From: Paenibacillus_L residui
Lineage (GTDB): Bacteria; Bacillota; Bacilli; Paenibacillales; NBRC-103111
NCBI RefSeq assembly: GCF_042677205.1
Contig: NZ_JBHTIU010000010.1
Coordinates: 68,780 to 132,779, forward strand
Length of the DNA stretch: 64,000 bases
Direction of reading: 5' to 3'
Shown: positions 8,381 through 17,041 of the stretch, piece after piece
Numbering within the stretch: the stretch's first letter is position 1
How the letters are laid out: each line of letters opens with the position of its first letter
Position numbers and translations under genes: made by a program
The notes under the pieces: model-generated
What the model was told of the DNA's origin: nothing
The model's database searches: none
The model's input: the letters and a program-made list of their open reading frames with translations, nothing else

Positions 8381-9301
8381 ATGAGCCGGGCCAAGCTGTT
8401 TCTTAGAGCATCAAGATTTCAAGTGATCCCTGTCATGATTCTGCCGGTGATGATTGGCAGCATCGGAGCTTATGCCTGGAATCATGTATTTGATTGGAAA
8501 TGGTTCGCCGTCACTCTGTTGGGGGCGGTTGCCTTGCACTTATTCTCCAATATGATAAATGATTTGTGGGATTACCGCAGCGGCGCCGATATTGCGGCAC
8601 ATGCGGAGCCCGGAACGATCTCTACCCATTCCGGCATGCTGACGGGCGGCAAGCTGTCGGAATCCAATTTCGCAAGAATGACTTGGGCACTGTTCGGCAT
8701 CAGTTTACTATGCGGCATTCTGCTGATCTATTTTCGGGGAAGCATGGTTCTGGTGTATGGCGGGATCGGGGCGCTGCTTGCTTACTTCTATGTTGCTCCT
8801 CCCATCCGCTACGGATACAGAGGTAAGGGCTTGAGCGAAATTTCGATTTTCGTCAGCTTCGGCATCCTTCCCGTTCTGGGCAGCCATTACGTTCAAGCGC
8901 TGCAATTCGATGCCCGCGCCTTACTGGCCTCCTTCCCTATCGGAGGGTTGACGACGTTAATCCTGTTCAATCATCATTTCTTGCATTGGCAAGCCGATAG
9001 ATTGGCCGGCAAGAACACCCTTGTAGTGGTGCTTGGAGAGAACGGCGCGCAGAAAGTGTCGCTGGCTATCTTTGGTGCAAGCTACGGTTTTCTGCTGCTT
9101 GCAGTCGCCCTCGGTGCCCTGCCCGTCTATTCACTGGTCGCCTTGATCACAGCGAACCGGCTGCTCAAGGTCTACAGGCAGCTTCAAGGGAGCAATCCTC
9201 CAGCCGCCTATGCTCCGCTTATGAAAGCCTCGCTATCAGCAAGTGTGAACACCGGGCTTATCATAAGCGCTTCATTGTGGCTGCAAGGCTTTTTGCAATA
9301 A
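8381..9301 (+). CDS. menA: UbiA-family prenyltransferase, probably 1,4-dihydroxy-2-naphthoate polyprenyltransferase
   Basis: Integral membrane protein of about 306 aa with eight or nine helices. The first Asp-rich motif, NDLWDYRSGAD, is at about residues 61-71, and the second motif region, HFLHWQADRLAGK, at about 202-214. These are the Mg-diphosphate binding sites of the UbiA family. MenA attaches the polyprenyl chain in menaquinone synthesis. MenA is the best guess because of overall length, the N-terminal LRASRFQVIPVMILPV segment and the HW..D second motif; other UbiA members are possible and no other men gene is near. The start at 8381 is preferred over 8372 because AAAGGAG directly touches the earlier ATG. 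Confidence 0.7.
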   Translation: MSRAKLFLRASRFQVIPVMILPVMIGSIGAYAWNHVFDWKWFAVTLLGAVALHLFSNMINDLWDYRSGADIAAHAEPGTISTHSGMLTGGKLSESNFARMTWALFGISLLCGILLIYFRGSMVLVYGGIGALLAYFYVAPPIRYGYRGKGLSEISIFVSFGILPVLGSHYVQALQFDARALLASFPIGGLTTLILFNHHFLHWQADRLAGKNTLVVVLGENGAQKVSLAIFGASYGFLLLAVALGALPVYSLVALITANRLLKVYRQLQGSNPPAAYAPLMKASLSASVNTGLIISASLWLQGFLQ

Positions 9302-9385
9302 TGTTCGACATTATTCTATAATACTTGGTAATACTTGACGTTAATCGCGGTCTTTCGCCAATTGTAAATAACCTCACAAACTATC

Positions 9386-9415
9386 AAAAAAAGACCCCTA
9401 CCAAAATTCGGGGTC
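9386..9415 (-). terminator. Intrinsic terminator overlapping the 3' end of glpP
   Basis: Read on the minus strand, GACCCC (inside the last codons) pairs with GGGGTC just after the TAG stop, followed by seven T. One arm of the stem is therefore coding sequence and the stop codon sits in the hairpin. Confidence 0.85.
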
Positions 9416-9934
9416 GCCAACAGACACATAATCGGCGCCGCTGTTGAGAGCGGTCTCGATTTCGTCTTTATAACGGATCAATCCTCCGACAATGAGCGGG
9501 CGGTTGATCCTTCTTTTCATTTCGTTGATCACCCGGGGCATCAGGCCGGGCATAAGCTCGACCTTATCCGGCTTGCTGGTCGCAATCATTTTGATCGCGG
9601 TTTCAAAAGCACCCGAATCTATCGCGAACACCCTCTGAATCGTCTTCAAGCCGGCATATTTAGCGGCGGAGATAGCATTGCTCTTGGTCGATACAATCCC
9701 GTCCGCCCGGAAAACCTCAGCCAAATATTGAACCGCCGAAGCATCCCGCCCGATTCCGTCCACCATTTCGATATGCACGTATACTTCCTTATTGGTCGAG
9801 TGCAGTTGGAAAATGATTTCCTTCAGACTCATAATATCACCGGACATCAGAATGACCTTCTTGACCCGGCTGTTCTTCACTTCATCCAGCTGCTCTTTCT
9901 TCGTCATGGCAGCAATAATAGAATTGTGATCCAT
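9398..9934 (-). CDS. glpP: Glycerol-3-phosphate-responsive antiterminator
   Basis: A 178-aa TIM-barrel-like RNA-binding antiterminator of the GlpP family. In Bacillus it binds the leader RNA of glp operons with glycerol-3-phosphate and prevents premature termination. Family segments are visible: VILMSGDIMSLKEI, VYVHIEMVDGIGRD, DGIVSTKSNAI, VELMPGLMPRVI and PLIVGGLIRYKDEI. The frame stays open upstream, but the conserved protein starts at the ATG at 9934, which has GGTTGGAG nearby. It stands alone: no glpF, glpK or glpD is adjacent, so its targets lie elsewhere. One candidate inside this window is the terminator-bearing leader of the glycerophosphodiesterase gene near 28.1 kb (inference). Confidence 0.9.
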   Translation of the reverse strand: MDHNSIIAAMTKKEQLDEVKNSRVKKVILMSGDIMSLKEIIFQLHSTNKEVYVHIEMVDGIGRDASAVQYLAEVFRADGIVSTKSNAISAAKYAGLKTIQRVFAIDSGAFETAIKMIATSKPDKVELMPGLMPRVINEMKRRINRPLIVGGLIRYKDEIETALNSGADYVSVGDPEFW

Positions 9935-10241
9935 ATCTCCAACCTGCCTTTTTCTATAGAATAACGGCCAAAGCACTAATAATCCTAGTTTACCATAATT
10001 TTCGCCATTTAAGGTCACGGTTTGCTTCCGGCAATTCACAAATCGTATACTATTAAAGTACATAAATATTTCCAGCGTAAAATTTTTTTGAGAGATTTGT
10101 ATAAGGAAGTGCGCCTTGACAGGACGTGCGAAGTTCCGGTTTCTTGTATGCCCACAGGGTACAAAGCCAACATCGGCACCCGATATATAGATTTGCCGGC
10201 TTGGCTGCACAAACATTCCAATACCGAAGCGGAGGCAAAGC
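9935..10241. other. Intergenic region, no gene recognised
   Basis: 307 bases between the divergent glpP and ABC efflux genes. Both promoters must lie here. A TTGACA at about 10117 has no convincing -10 partner at standard spacing. A GCGGAGG ribosome site ends the region. I see nothing else. Confidence 0.5.
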
Positions 10242-10991
10242 ATGCTTGAGGTACGACAGTTATCCCATACTTTCCAGAATGGTACCGAACAAACCCCCGT
10301 GTTGAAAGAGATCAATTTCCGCGTTGACAAAGGAGAAATGATTTCGCTTCTGGGCAGCTCGGGCTCGGGGAAATCAACGTTGTTAAATCTTATGGCGGGA
10401 CTGATGAAGCCTACCGAAGGCTCGATCCTTATTTCCGGCCAACCGATAGAGAAGATGAATGAAAACCAGCTGGCCGAGTTTCGCAGAACCCATATCGGAT
10501 TTATCTTTCAGTCTTATGAGCTAATCCCTCATTTCACCGTCAGGGAAAATGTAGAGCTTCCGTTAGTTTTCCATGGCGTTAAACCGTCTGTGAGGAAGGA
10601 AAAATCGATGAAGCTTCTTAGCCAGGTCGGCTTGGCCGACAAAACAGAGCTGTTCCCTTCCCAATTATCCGGAGGGCAGCAGCAGCGAGTGAGCATTGCC
10701 CGATCGCTTATTACGGAGCCGGCCATCGTCTTCGCGGATGAACCAACCGGAAATCTGGATTCCAAAACCGAACAAGAAATTATCGATCTTCTGATCGACC
10801 TGAATGCTAACTCCGGAATCACTTTCGTCATCGTTACTCACGAACAGGAAGTGGCTATGCAAACAGGGAGAATCATTCATTTGAAAGATGGCGAGTTGAC
10901 CGAAGATACTCGCGGCAGAGCAATAACCGGCCCTGCTATTCCCGCGGTCTCCGGGAATGAAGCATTTATGAACGAGGAACAAGGGACGTGA
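10242..10991 (+). CDS. ABC transporter ATP-binding protein (MacB/LolD/YknY type)
   Basis: A 249-aa cytoplasmic ATPase of a three-part efflux system. Walker A GSSGSGKST is at about residues 37-45, signature LSGGQQQR near 142-149, Walker B IVFADEPTGNLDS and the H-loop VTHE follow. The DEPTGNLD signature is typical of the MacB/LolD/FtsE group. It heads an operon with an FtsX-fold permease and a membrane fusion protein, the gene content of Bacillus yknXYZ. Such systems export peptides or antimicrobials or protect against toxins; the actual substrate is unknown. Confidence 0.9.
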   Translation: MLEVRQLSHTFQNGTEQTPVLKEINFRVDKGEMISLLGSSGSGKSTLLNLMAGLMKPTEGSILISGQPIEKMNENQLAEFRRTHIGFIFQSYELIPHFTVRENVELPLVFHGVKPSVRKEKSMKLLSQVGLADKTELFPSQLSGGQQQRVSIARSLITEPAIVFADEPTGNLDSKTEQEIIDLLIDLNANSGITFVIVTHEQEVAMQTGRIIHLKDGELTEDTRGRAITGPAIPAVSGNEAFMNEEQGT

Positions 10992-11030
10992 CATAATCGA
11001 ATGTATAAATAAAGGACAGGGATATGCATT

Positions 11031-12374
11031 ATGAGATGGACCGACTATTTAAGATTGGGCTGGGATCAGCTAAAACGCCGTTTGGTCGTCACATTGCTGT
11101 GCGTGATCGGCATTGCCATCGGCTCTTCCTCGATTATCGTTGCGCTGGCGTTCGGGGAATCAGTGACTCAGTTCAGCGAGCAGCGAATCGGCTTTTACTT
11201 GAAAACCGACGAGATTCAAATTTATCCGGGACAAGATTCAAGCGACTCCGCCGAAAATAAGGATTCCCGCTCCACCTCAGGCGCTTACGACATCTCCAAG
11301 CAGAAAATTGAGATTATCCGGTCGCTGCCTAATGTGATCAGCATCGCGCCTTTCAACAGGCTTCAATACTTCAACTTCACCGCTGATTCCACGAAGAAGG
11401 GCTCTGCCGAGCTGATAGCGACCGATTTGACCGCCATGAAGGACTTTGGCTTCGAGCTGCAGCAGGGGGCCTATCAGGATCTGAATAACGCCATTATCTT
11501 GAGTTATGGGGCCACCGTCAATTTATACGACGAAAGAACTGCGGCCATTCGCAGAACGCAGTCTCAGCGCATTTCCTCTTCTCGTGAGGAGGAGCCGTTG
11601 ATCCCCTACCCTCTGTATCAAAAAACTATTCTGCTGGAATTTGCCGACGTACAGACGGATGGAACCCTGCAAACCGTATCCTTCCCGGTTCGGGTAATCG
11701 GAATTCTCAAGAAGCCGGAGGGAATGCCGGATTCTATGGTTCGCTATGATCGGACAGCGTATATTTCGCTTGAGCTTGGAGAGAGAATCCAGGAAGCCAT
11801 GCAAAAGAGCAGGTCCGCAAACCGGTTCGTAGAGAAAAGCATCAAAGCTAAGGTCGATTCGGTCGAACATGTGCGGCAAACGGAAGAATGGATCCGCAAG
11901 CTGAAGCTGAACACGCAATCCAATCTGCAGCGGCAGGAGTCCATGCAGCAGGAATTTGTCATCGTCCGTCTGGTCTTCGGAGGAATCGGACTGTTCATTC
12001 TATTCGTGGCGTCCATCTCCATTATCGTGGCCATGACGATGTCCACCTATCAGCGCCGAAGGCAGATCGGCATTATGAAGGTACTGGGGTCGAACTTGAG
12101 GCAAATTCGAAATATGTTTATCGTCGAGTCCACTCTGCTCGGCCTGCTGGGAGGAATCGCCGGAATCGTGTTATCGTACTGGGTCATTTGGTTGATCAAT
12201 ATTGTCGTTCAGAAGTTTTCCGAAGGAAGCTCTAGTGAAGAGCTGCTGTTCATCAGCTTCTGGATTCTGCCGGTCGGCCTGTTCTTCGCCGTACTGACAG
12301 GGGTGTTATCCGGCATCTTCCCTGCCATCAAGGCCTCCCGGACGGACGCTCTTACGGCCATCAAACGGGAATGA
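11031..12374 (+). CDS. ABC transporter permease (MacB/YknZ-like, FtsX fold)
   Basis: A 447-aa permease with one N-terminal helix (residues about 17-37), a large extracytoplasmic MacB-PCD-like domain of about 270 residues, and three C-terminal helices. The cytoplasmic motif YQRRRQIGIMKVLGSNLRQI is the coupling region of the FtsX fold, and the C-terminus ends ASRTDALTAIKRE, characteristic of MacB-type proteins. The extracellular domain is longer than in MacB and contains a charged segment around residues 165-200. It is 39 bases downstream of the ATPase and is presumed to work with it and with the adaptor at 12451. Confidence 0.9.
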   Translation: MRWTDYLRLGWDQLKRRLVVTLLCVIGIAIGSSSIIVALAFGESVTQFSEQRIGFYLKTDEIQIYPGQDSSDSAENKDSRSTSGAYDISKQKIEIIRSLPNVISIAPFNRLQYFNFTADSTKKGSAELIATDLTAMKDFGFELQQGAYQDLNNAIILSYGATVNLYDERTAAIRRTQSQRISSSREEEPLIPYPLYQKTILLEFADVQTDGTLQTVSFPVRVIGILKKPEGMPDSMVRYDRTAYISLELGERIQEAMQKSRSANRFVEKSIKAKVDSVEHVRQTEEWIRKLKLNTQSNLQRQESMQQEFVIVRLVFGGIGLFILFVASISIIVAMTMSTYQRRRQIGIMKVLGSNLRQIRNMFIVESTLLGLLGGIAGIVLSYWVIWLINIVVQKFSEGSSSEELLFISFWILPVGLFFAVLTGVLSGIFPAIKASRTDALTAIKRE

Positions 12375-12450
12375 GAAACGCAGAGCTCCTGCTTTGGAAT
12401 AGTGTCAAGACCATTATCAATGCTTCATCATGTCTAGGAGGTTAAGGTTG

Positions 12451-13536
12451 ATGCGCAAGAAAAAAAGATGGATTCCGGTGCTGCTCATTGCCGGAGTGCT
12501 CGGGATTACCGCCTTTCTCTATATACAGAGCCGCCCTGTCAACAATATGGAAGCTTCCGCACCGCAGTCCTACAGTCAGGCCCTTGAATTTGAGGCCAAG
12601 CAGGAAGCGCTTGTGCAGACAATCGAAGTCAAGGGGAAATCGTCTTACATCCGCGAGACGGCCGTCTACGCCCCTTTCGCCGGGACGATTCAATCTTGGG
12701 CGGTGAAGGAAGGCGAGCAAATCAGCGAGGGAGCTCTTCTGTTCGAGATGGAAACGGACGACCTGCGTAAGCAGTTGGCGGTCAAACAGGCCAATGTGGA
12801 TAAAATGCAAACCGAGCAAAAAATTCAGCAGGCCGTTCAATCCCTTGCTCCCGATTCATCAAGGACTACTGCCGCTTCCGTTGGGGAACAAGAAGCTTTC
12901 GCACGCTATACGGATAAAGAAACAGACAAGCTGCAGCAGAAGCTCGATTCAATCAACCTTGCCATGCTGCAGAATGAAATCAAGGAGACCCAGGAGCTGA
13001 TATCGGAAGCCCGATATTTGGCCAAAGCCGACGGGATATTTCTGTTCGATGAGAAGAAAGAGCCCAAGAGGGTGGCCGAACAGGAGCTGCTCGGCAAAAT
13101 CGTCGATTTGACACAGTTAAAAATGGTCGCTACCGTGGGAGAGTACGAAGTTTTCCAGATTAAAGAGGGGCTGCCTGTTGACGTTCGAATCGATGCGCTT
13201 CCCAATGACAAGCTCAAAGGGAAGGTTACCGAAGTATCCAAATTTGCCAAAAGCGGAAACGACGGAGTATCGAAGTTCGAAGTAACGGTCGAGCTTGAGC
13301 CTCATGACCGGCTGATTGCCGGTCTCGGTCTGACGGGGACGATCATCGTCGACCAGAAGGATAATGCTCTGGTCGTTCCGACGATTACGGTCCAGAGAGA
13401 CGGAGATGATTATTTCGTCTATGTCCTTAACGGGACGGAGCCGGAGAAGAGAATCGTCCAAATCGGCATCGAAACAGCCGAGCAAACGGAAATTATTGAA
13501 GGATTGCAAGAAGGTGACAAGGTCGTGCTCCAATAA
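12451..13536 (+). CDS. Membrane fusion (adaptor) protein of the ABC efflux system (MacA/YknX-like)
   Basis: A 361-aa single-span protein. The N-terminal anchor (residues about 6-24) is followed by the first half of a biotinyl-lipoyl domain (SYIRETAVYAPFAGTIQSWAVKEGEQI), a helical hairpin (about 110-185), then the barrel and membrane-proximal domains ending EGLQEGDKVVLQ. It bridges the permease to the cell envelope. The start at 12451 is chosen because a full AGGAGGT lies 8 bases upstream. The last codons form one arm of a 12-bp inverted repeat with downstream DNA. Third gene of the operon. Confidence 0.88.
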   Translation: MRKKKRWIPVLLIAGVLGITAFLYIQSRPVNNMEASAPQSYSQALEFEAKQEALVQTIEVKGKSSYIRETAVYAPFAGTIQSWAVKEGEQISEGALLFEMETDDLRKQLAVKQANVDKMQTEQKIQQAVQSLAPDSSRTTAASVGEQEAFARYTDKETDKLQQKLDSINLAMLQNEIKETQELISEARYLAKADGIFLFDEKKEPKRVAEQELLGKIVDLTQLKMVATVGEYEVFQIKEGLPVDVRIDALPNDKLKGKVTEVSKFAKSGNDGVSKFEVTVELEPHDRLIAGLGLTGTIIVDQKDNALVVPTITVQRDGDDYFVYVLNGTEPEKRIVQIGIETAEQTEIIEGLQEGDKVVLQ

Positions 13537-13552
13537 GGATCACGACCTTGTC
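13516..13552 (+). terminator. 12-bp perfect inverted repeat straddling the adaptor stop codon
   Basis: GACAAGGTCGTG (13516-13527, coding) pairs perfectly with CACGACCTTGTC (13541-13552). No U-run follows, so it may act as a 3' stabiliser or a factor-assisted terminator. Confidence 0.55.
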
Positions 13553-13675
13553 GTCGTTCATTCGGTTCCCGGACGTCCGTCCAACGTATGAAAATGCTCG
13601 AATCTGACAAGCACGCGGTTCGGGCAACAACACGCTGTTGGCACAGCACCAGCACCTTAAAGACAGTCAAAAGTG

Positions 13676-13806
13676 CATGTCTATCCGCACCAAATTCCGA
13701 AAATCAACCGAATTGAAAAATTTACCTGCACTTATGTTGATCTTTTGCCGATTCTCGTCTTAGCCTTCCAAAAGACCTGCATTATTGCTGTAGAATTGCA
13801 GGCCTT
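13676..13806. repeat. Intergenic repeat with GTGCATGTCT...GACCTGCATT ends
   Basis: Contains AAAAGTGCATGTCTATCC and, about 110 bases on, AAAGACCTGCATT with a further CTGCA-rich palindromic stretch. The same ordered pieces (AAAAGTGCAYGTCT, GTACTTTCG-like middle, GCCGA, GACCTGCATT) appear at 18117-18275. With the hairpin at 13516 it accounts for most of the 394-bp gap. Confidence 0.55.
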
Positions 13807-13930
13807 TTGCTTTTTAACAGCGCAGCCTTGCTCCACCGGCCAATTTTAGTGAATGCTCTACGCTCAATGTGTCCCCTCCCTGCGTGCTGTGACACAGGGA
13901 CAACAGACAACACTGTAGCCCATCGCTTCC

Positions 13931-14764
13931 TTATCCCGCTCCCATTCCCGATGACCTCTCCTGACGGGATGGCAGGCAGAACGTATGTATTGCCTCTACA
14001 ACACCGTCCCCGTAGCTATCCAGACATACATAATCCGCCTTTTCCTTTAATAACGGATGACTGTTAGCTACAGCGACGCCGACTCCCGCGGTCTCGATCA
14101 TGTCCAGATCGTTGAGCTGGTTGCCGATAGCCATAACCTGAGACGGTTTCAGGTGAAGTCTGTTCATCAGCTTCTTAAGAGCTTGGCCTTTGCTCTGGTT
14201 TTCCGGGATGATCTCCAGAAAGTCGATTTCAGACTGGAAGACAGAATACTGATTTCCAAGCTTTCGTAAATAAGCATCCCATATCGGCTGTATTTTCTGG
14301 AAATCGCCGATCCACAACACCTTTTGCAATGTGGCCGACTTCCATTCCTCCGTCGTAAAATCAATCAGGCGGCAGGATATGCCTTCTTTATGCTCAAATC
14401 TATCCACATCCTCGGTTCTTCGGAATACGGAAATCTGATTCTCTTCGAACAGCAGTACCGAGATTCCTTCCCGGTCCGCCTCTTCCATCGCCGGAATCAA
14501 ATCATCTAGCTTCATAGGCACCATTTCCAACGTCCGCTCGCGGTCGGCGATCACCGATCCGTTACAGAGAATAAAAGGCAGATCGATATCCAACGCCTCG
14601 ACCACCGTCCGTACCGTCAGGCCGGGCCTTCCGGTAGCGAACGTAAACATCCCTCCTGCCTCCGTGAAGCGGCGGACCGCCATGCGGACCTTCTCGGTTA
14701 ATTGGTGATCGGCGGACAGCAAAGTCCCGTCCAAATCACTGACTATCAATTTGATTTCACCCAT
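13931..14764 (-). CDS. Cof-type HAD-superfamily phosphatase
   Basis: A 277-aa cytosolic hydrolase of the Cof/IIB HAD subfamily. The nucleophile motif is VSDLDGTLL near the N-terminus, motif II is FATGRPG, and motifs III/IV are the late Lys followed by MAIGNQLNDLDMIETAG. The cap domain lies between. Such proteins dephosphorylate sugar phosphates or flavin and pyridoxal precursors; specificity cannot be predicted. The start at 14764 has an AAGGGAGA site at correct distance, while the alternative ATG at 14770 is almost fused to it. A leader hairpin related to that of mgtC lies about 150-230 bases upstream (14915-14994). No clear terminator follows. Confidence 0.88.
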   Translation of the reverse strand: MGEIKLIVSDLDGTLLSADHQLTEKVRMAVRRFTEAGGMFTFATGRPGLTVRTVVEALDIDLPFILCNGSVIADRERTLEMVPMKLDDLIPAMEEADREGISVLLFEENQISVFRRTEDVDRFEHKEGISCRLIDFTTEEWKSATLQKVLWIGDFQKIQPIWDAYLRKLGNQYSVFQSEIDFLEIIPENQSKGQALKKLMNRLHLKPSQVMAIGNQLNDLDMIETAGVGVAVANSHPLLKEKADYVCLDSYGDGVVEAIHTFCLPSRQERSSGMGAG

Positions 14765-14914
14765 GTCCATTCTCTCCCTTGTTCTTTATCTATTGCGGCA
14801 GCCAGTTCCTGGGGAAACAAATAGTACAGGTGTATGACCCCAATGCGATTACTCATTTTGCTCTCTGCCCAAACCACGGAAGGCTTATCATCATGCCAAC
14901 CCGAATTTCGGCAT

Positions 14915-14994
14915 AAAAAACCGCAAGCAACAGCGGTTCCCTATCCCAATCAAGGAAACTGGCGTGCCTGCGGGTTTTCTCATCATCTCCACCC
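14915..14994 (-). ncRNA. Leader/terminator hairpin A, between the MgtC-like gene and the HAD gene
   Basis: Read on the minus strand it starts GGGTGGAGATGATGAGAAAA just after the stop of the MgtC-like gene. It folds as an imperfect stem pairing the AAAACCCGCAGGCA region with TGCTTGCGGTTTT, followed by a run of T. It shares its opening sequence and an internal TTGGGATAGG with the element at 15829. It may terminate the upstream gene, regulate the HAD gene, or both. Confidence 0.5.
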
Positions 14995-15005
14995 ACATAA
15001 ATGGA

Positions 15006-15794
15006 TTATCCTGCTTTATTAATTCCCTTGCCCTTCTGAAATGCAGCCCGGCCTTTGCCCGACTTGCCGCTGCCGGAAATATGACCTGAATCTACGGCCA
15101 GTACGGTTTCCAAGCGTGTCAATTCGTCCAATGCATCCACCAGCTTATCCGCACTGAGAAGCTGCAGCGTCAACCGAATCTTGATGATGTTCTCATCCTC
15201 GCTAAACATAAGCCCCTGCTCATGCTCCATATGGATATTCTTGATCTGAATGGAATGATTGCCTAAGAGGGTCGCTATATTTCCAAGGCTTCCCGGCCGG
15301 TCAACAATTCTCAGGGTGATTTCCTGAGTCCGACGATGCCACATCATATGCTTCTCCCACTTGTTCAGGAGAAACAGACTGATCAGTACGAGACCGGTGA
15401 CCAGTATGGCAGCATAATAAAAGCCGGCCCCTACGGACAATCCGATCGCGGCCACTACCCAGATGGACGCCGCTGTCGTTAACCCCGACACGGTAGGGCC
15501 TGTGCGCAGGATAGCTCCTGCTCCCAAGAAACCGATCCCGCTGATGACCTGCGCAGCCAGCCGCGCCGGGTCGGTACGAACGTTAGCCTCGTAAACAAAT
15601 GCGGAGAATCCGTAAATGGACAGCAGCATAATCGAGGCCGACCCGACACATACCAGGATATGTGTGCGAAAACCTGCCGCGTGGTTGTTCCACTCTCTCT
15701 CCAATCCGATAAGCCCCCCCAGAAGAAGAGCGAGAATGATTCTTATCGTTAAATCAAAATTGCTGATCTGCCAGAGTTCTGGATTGATACTCAT
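15006..15794 (-). CDS. MgtC/SapB family membrane protein
   Basis: A 262-aa protein. Five or six membrane helices fill the first 150 residues, with the MgtC family signatures LLLGGLIGLEREW, RTHILVCVGSA, GIGFLGAGAIL and GLTTAASIWVVAAIGLSVG. A C-terminal ACT-like cytosolic domain follows (about 165-250, ITLRIVDRPGSLGNIATLLGNH). MgtC proteins are linked to growth at low Mg and to envelope or ATP-synthase control; the molecular role is debated. The start at 15794 follows GGAAGGAG and lies after the leader terminator; the longer open frame would read through that terminator. A promoter and a leader hairpin precede it, so control by attenuation is likely. Confidence 0.9.
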   Translation of the reverse strand: MSINPELWQISNFDLTIRIILALLLGGLIGLEREWNNHAAGFRTHILVCVGSASIMLLSIYGFSAFVYEANVRTDPARLAAQVISGIGFLGAGAILRTGPTVSGLTTAASIWVVAAIGLSVGAGFYYAAILVTGLVLISLFLLNKWEKHMMWHRRTQEITLRIVDRPGSLGNIATLLGNHSIQIKNIHMEHEQGLMFSEDENIIKIRLTLQLLSADKLVDALDELTRLETVLAVDSGHISGSGKSGKGRAAFQKGKGINKAG

Positions 15795-15828
15795 AAGCTT
15801 GCTCCTTCCCGTCAATAAACAATATGCC

Positions 15829-15912
15829 AAAAAGACGATGAGCCGACCACCAGAAACCACACCTATCCCAAGGCATTAATGGTTTCCGGGGTTCTCTCAT
15901 CGTCTCTACCCA
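15829..15912 (-). ncRNA. Leader hairpin B with intrinsic terminator, upstream of the MgtC-like gene
   Basis: The transcript would begin about GGGTAGAGACGATGAGAGAA. AGACGATGAG pairs perfectly with CTCATCGTCT followed by five T, with an inner stem pairing CCGGAAACCA with TGGTTTCTGG. It sits between a good promoter and the ribosome site, so it can attenuate the gene. It does not match the M-box (ykoK) Mg riboswitch as I know it. Confidence 0.65.
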
Positions 15913-15932
15913 AACGGAATCACAGTATATCT

Positions 15933-15962
15933 ATTATGCTTGCACTCTTGGCAAAATGTCAA
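15933..15962 (-). promoter_or_regulatory. Promoter of the MgtC-like gene
   Basis: Minus-strand TTGACA (15957-15962), 18-bp spacer, CATAAT (15933-15938). Located just upstream of leader hairpin B. Confidence 0.65.
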
Positions 15963-16012
15963 TGGTTTTTCGAGCATATAACCGCTCGATGTCCACAAAT
16001 AGTTTAATAAAC

Positions 16013-16049
16013 AAAAAAAGGCCGCCATTTATTGTGATAAAAGGCAGCC
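16013..16049 (-). terminator. Intrinsic terminator after the broken secreted-protein gene
   Basis: Minus-strand stem GGCTGCC / GGCGGCC followed by seven T, 9 bases beyond the inferred original stop at 16058. Its position supports the reconstructed gene end. Confidence 0.7.
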
Positions 16050-16057
16050 CCTTAATA

Positions 16058-16734
16058 CTAAATACCTCCAGTCGTTGAACCACTTACCGGAACATCTATT
16101 ACTTTTCCGATCCCTTCAATAATAATATTTAAGCTTAGGGTCCCATTTGCTGTCGACTTATATGTTGTAGCAGAAGTTTTTATTGAAGTAACATTTCCTT
16201 GTTACCAAGAAACCCCAAGAGTAAAACCATGCAACTGGGTGTTAGCCGACAAAGAAGTAATTTCTCGGTCTTGTGGATATTTTCCAACATCATAAGTGAT
16301 CGTAGCATATAATTTAACCCAGTAGGTGTAAAAATCCCCTATTGTATAGTCGTGTGTTACAACGTTGCTCCCAGCAATAGAGAAATCGGCCTGGGTATCA
16401 TACGGATTTGCTGTACCTAATTGTTCACTAATCTGATTCTTAGAAGATAATACTAGTGCAGCTAATTCATCAACATTATTTACCTTAATGCCTTCAAAAC
16501 CATCCGGGTAGTCTTCAGGATCAATAGTTCTAATTGTAATATCAGCAGAAGCTAGCAATTCGTCAATACTATTTAAAGAACCCTTATAATTGTCAATTAC
16601 AGATTGTGGTAAAAGGTCTTTTACATCAACTACATTATTTTTGTTGTCTCTGATGCCAGGGCCGAAGAAGCAAAGGAAAGAAATGCAATTAAACCTACCA
16701 TTAAACATCGCAAAATTACTGAAGGCTTAATCAT
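16058..16734 (-). pseudogene. Secreted-protein gene broken by a frameshift and an in-frame stop
   Basis: Reading from the ATG at 16734 (AAAGGA site upstream) gives a clean signal peptide of about 27 residues ending SSALA, followed by SETTK. The frame then breaks at a run of five A near 16640-16645. One extra A would join it to the long frame beginning NNVVDVKDLLPQSV. That frame runs to a TAA at 16202-16204, after which the same frame continues protein-like for about 48 codons to a TAG at 16058. The total of 677 bases is one short of a multiple of three, as a single-base loss predicts. The reconstructed product is about 225 aa, rich in Thr, Ser, Ile and Asp, of no family I recognise. It is AT-rich relative to its neighbours. 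Either lesion could be a sequencing error, but two independent ones argue for decay. Confidence 0.75.
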
Positions 16735-17041
16735 TTAATGAAATCCTTTCTTCTGATTATTATGATGGCTGCGCAACCATTCATTGTTACAAATATTACC
16801 ATATATAGACTTTAGTTTACATGGGTCTTAAGTGCGTAATTTGGAAAAATAGGGTATTTTTTAGGAATGTTAATGATATTATTAATATATCAAATAAATT
16901 TAGAAAGCAACTGCTGGTTGTGATGAACTACTATACAAACCATCGCTTGTTTAAGTGTTTTTCAATATATCAACAACTAGTTATATATTCGCATAAATCA
17001 ATTATGCAGAATGGCTTTATAATATGGAGGTGTTTTAAAGC
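16735..17041. other. AT-rich intergenic region, no gene recognised
   Basis: 307 bases, strongly AT-rich, between the broken gene and the membrane protein at 17042. Only a short frame lacking a ribosome site is open. The GGAGG of the next gene is at 17026-17030. Confidence 0.5.

Noticed and set aside
15829..15912. M-box (ykoK) magnesium riboswitch suspected because the gene is mgtC-like
   Set aside because: The leader is far shorter than an M-box and lacks the core sequences I know for that family.
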